Below, piece after piece: positions 5,280-5,933 of a DNA stretch of 5,933 bases. Within the stretch, counting starts at the first letter, position 1; the number at the start of each line of letters is the position of its first letter. A program made the position numbers and the translations under genes. The notes under the pieces are model-generated. The model ran no database searches and was not told where the DNA came from. It saw only the letters and a list, made by a program, of their open reading frames with translations. The stretch is from Burkholderiales bacterium. Lineage in GTDB: Bacteria; Pseudomonadota; Gammaproteobacteria; Burkholderiales; Burkholderiaceae_C. The stretch is taken from the NCBI GenBank assembly GCA_947453585.1, contig CANGHQ010000129.1:1-5933 (forward strand), written 5' to 3'.

Positions 5280-5933
5280 ATGTCCATGCTGCAAAACTTG
5301 CCTTTTGAACTGCGCATTGGCTGGCGCTATACCCGTGCGGGGCGCTCGACGCGGCGCAATGGCTTTATCTCGTTTATCTCGGGCGTGTCCATGCTCGGTA
5401 TTGCGCTGGGGGTGGCGGCGCTGATCATCGTGCTCAGCGTGATGAACGGCTTTCAGAAAGAAGTGCGCGACCGCATGCTCAGCGTGGTCTCGCACATTGA
5501 GATCTACGCCCTGGGCGGCGCTGCTTTGCTGGACCCGGCGCAGACCCTGCTGCAGGCCCGCGCGCACCCCCAAGTGATTGGTGCGGCCCCCTTTATTGCC
5601 GCCCAAGCCCTACTGGCACGCGGCGAAGACATGAAGGGCGTGCTGGTGCGCGGTATTGACCCGGCGCTTGAGCCCGAGGTCACCGACCTGGCCACGCCCG
5701 GGCAACAGGCCGCCTTGCAGCAGCTGCAGCCCGGTGGATTTGGCGTGGTGCTGGGGGCCGAGTTGGCCCGCTCCATGGGCGTGCGCATGGGCGATGTGGT
5801 GACGCTGGTGGCGCCCAGCGGCCAGGTCACACCGGCTGGCGTGGTGCCGCGCCTGAAACAAATGACGGTGGTGGGCACCTTTGACTCGGGTCATTTTGAA
5901 TACGACTCCACGCTGGCGCTGGTGCACTGGCAA
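5280..5933 (+). CDS. lolC: Lipoprotein-releasing ABC transporter permease LolC/LolE family (5' part)
   Basis: Inner-membrane permease of the Lol system, which with the ATPase LolD extracts mature lipoproteins from the inner membrane and hands them to LolA. The first 218 codons are present and the frame is open to the window edge. The full protein should be about 415 aa, so roughly half is missing. Visible features: an amphipathic N-terminus (FELRIGWRYTRAG, 9-21); the family signature FISFISGVSMLGIALGVAAL (29-48) forming transmembrane helix 1 (about 29-55), ending in VLSVMNGFQKEVRDR (51-65); then a large periplasmic domain with LGAELARSMGVRMGD (158-172) and GTFDSGHFEYD (199-209). The start is ATG at 5280, with a second in-frame ATG at 5286. 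Neither has a clear Shine-Dalgarno, so translation probably couples to the lipoprotein gene ending 5 nt upstream. lolD is expected downstream, outside the window. LolC versus LolE cannot be settled from this half. Confidence 0.93.
   Translation, partial: MSMLQNLPFELRIGWRYTRAGRSTRRNGFISFISGVSMLGIALGVAALIIVLSVMNGFQKEVRDRMLSVVSHIEIYALGGAALLDPAQTLLQARAHPQVIGAAPFIAAQALLARGEDMKGVLVRGIDPALEPEVTDLATPGQQAALQQLQPGGFGVVLGAELARSMGVRMGDVVTLVAPSGQVTPAGVVPRLKQMTVVGTFDSGHFEYDSTLALVHWQ

Noticed and set aside
5271..5933. Several - strand open frames opposite lolC
   Set aside because: The + strand frame from 5280 is open to the window edge and carries clear LolC/LolE signatures. The reverse frames are its shadows.
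1..5933. Defence system, prophage, insertion sequence, CRISPR or RNA gene
   Set aside because: I looked for repeats, transposase or toxin-antitoxin motifs, and tRNA-like or array-like structure on both strands and saw none. The genes present are conserved chromosomal ones.

Overview
This window reads as ordinary chromosome from a high-GC betaproteobacterium. The protein sequences look most like Burkholderiales, probably Comamonadaceae (Acidovorax/Rhodoferax/Polaromonas-type). That placement is a judgement from remembered family sequences and was not checked by a search. Coding density is very high, no gene-free stretch exceeds about 110 bp, and I see no mobile element, CRISPR array, tRNA or rRNA.

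Layout, left to right. (1) A class I-type polyphosphate kinase 2 gene (7-909, +) converges on an SDR oxidoreductase gene (920-1678, -). Their two TAA stops form the ends of a 16-bp perfect palindrome. (2) The SDR gene is divergent from yaeQ (1787-2347, +), a PD-(D/E)XK-fold family protein. (3) yaeQ converges on recJ (2378-4087, -), with a 6-bp GC-rich inverted repeat filling the 30-bp gap. (4) recJ is the downstream member of a two-gene operon. Its partner is an RpfE/COG4255-like gene of unknown function (4084-5028, -), which overlaps recJ by 4 bp (ATGA). (5) A 93-bp divergent promoter region (5029-5121) separates this operon from a rightward pair: a 50-aa putative lipoprotein (5122-5274) and, 5 nt later, a LolC/LolE-family lipoprotein-release permease that runs off the window end (5280-5933+). 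The lipoprotein ORF is too short for a usual length cutoff, and the permease ORF has no stop inside the window.

Functionally these are housekeeping genes: phosphate/nucleotide metabolism (PPK2), a carbonyl reductase (SDR), DNA repair/recombination (RecJ) and envelope biogenesis (Lol). I found no convincing novel multi-gene system. The most interesting signals are at the sequence level. The motif ACAATCG occurs three times, each time immediately upstream of a gene. At yaeQ and the rpfE-like gene the presumed -10 hexamer lies exactly 6 nt before the ATG and no Shine-Dalgarno is visible, which suggests leaderless mRNAs. At the lipoprotein gene the same motif sits further upstream and an SD is present. 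A tiny lipoprotein placed directly before the lipoprotein-export permease is also worth a look.
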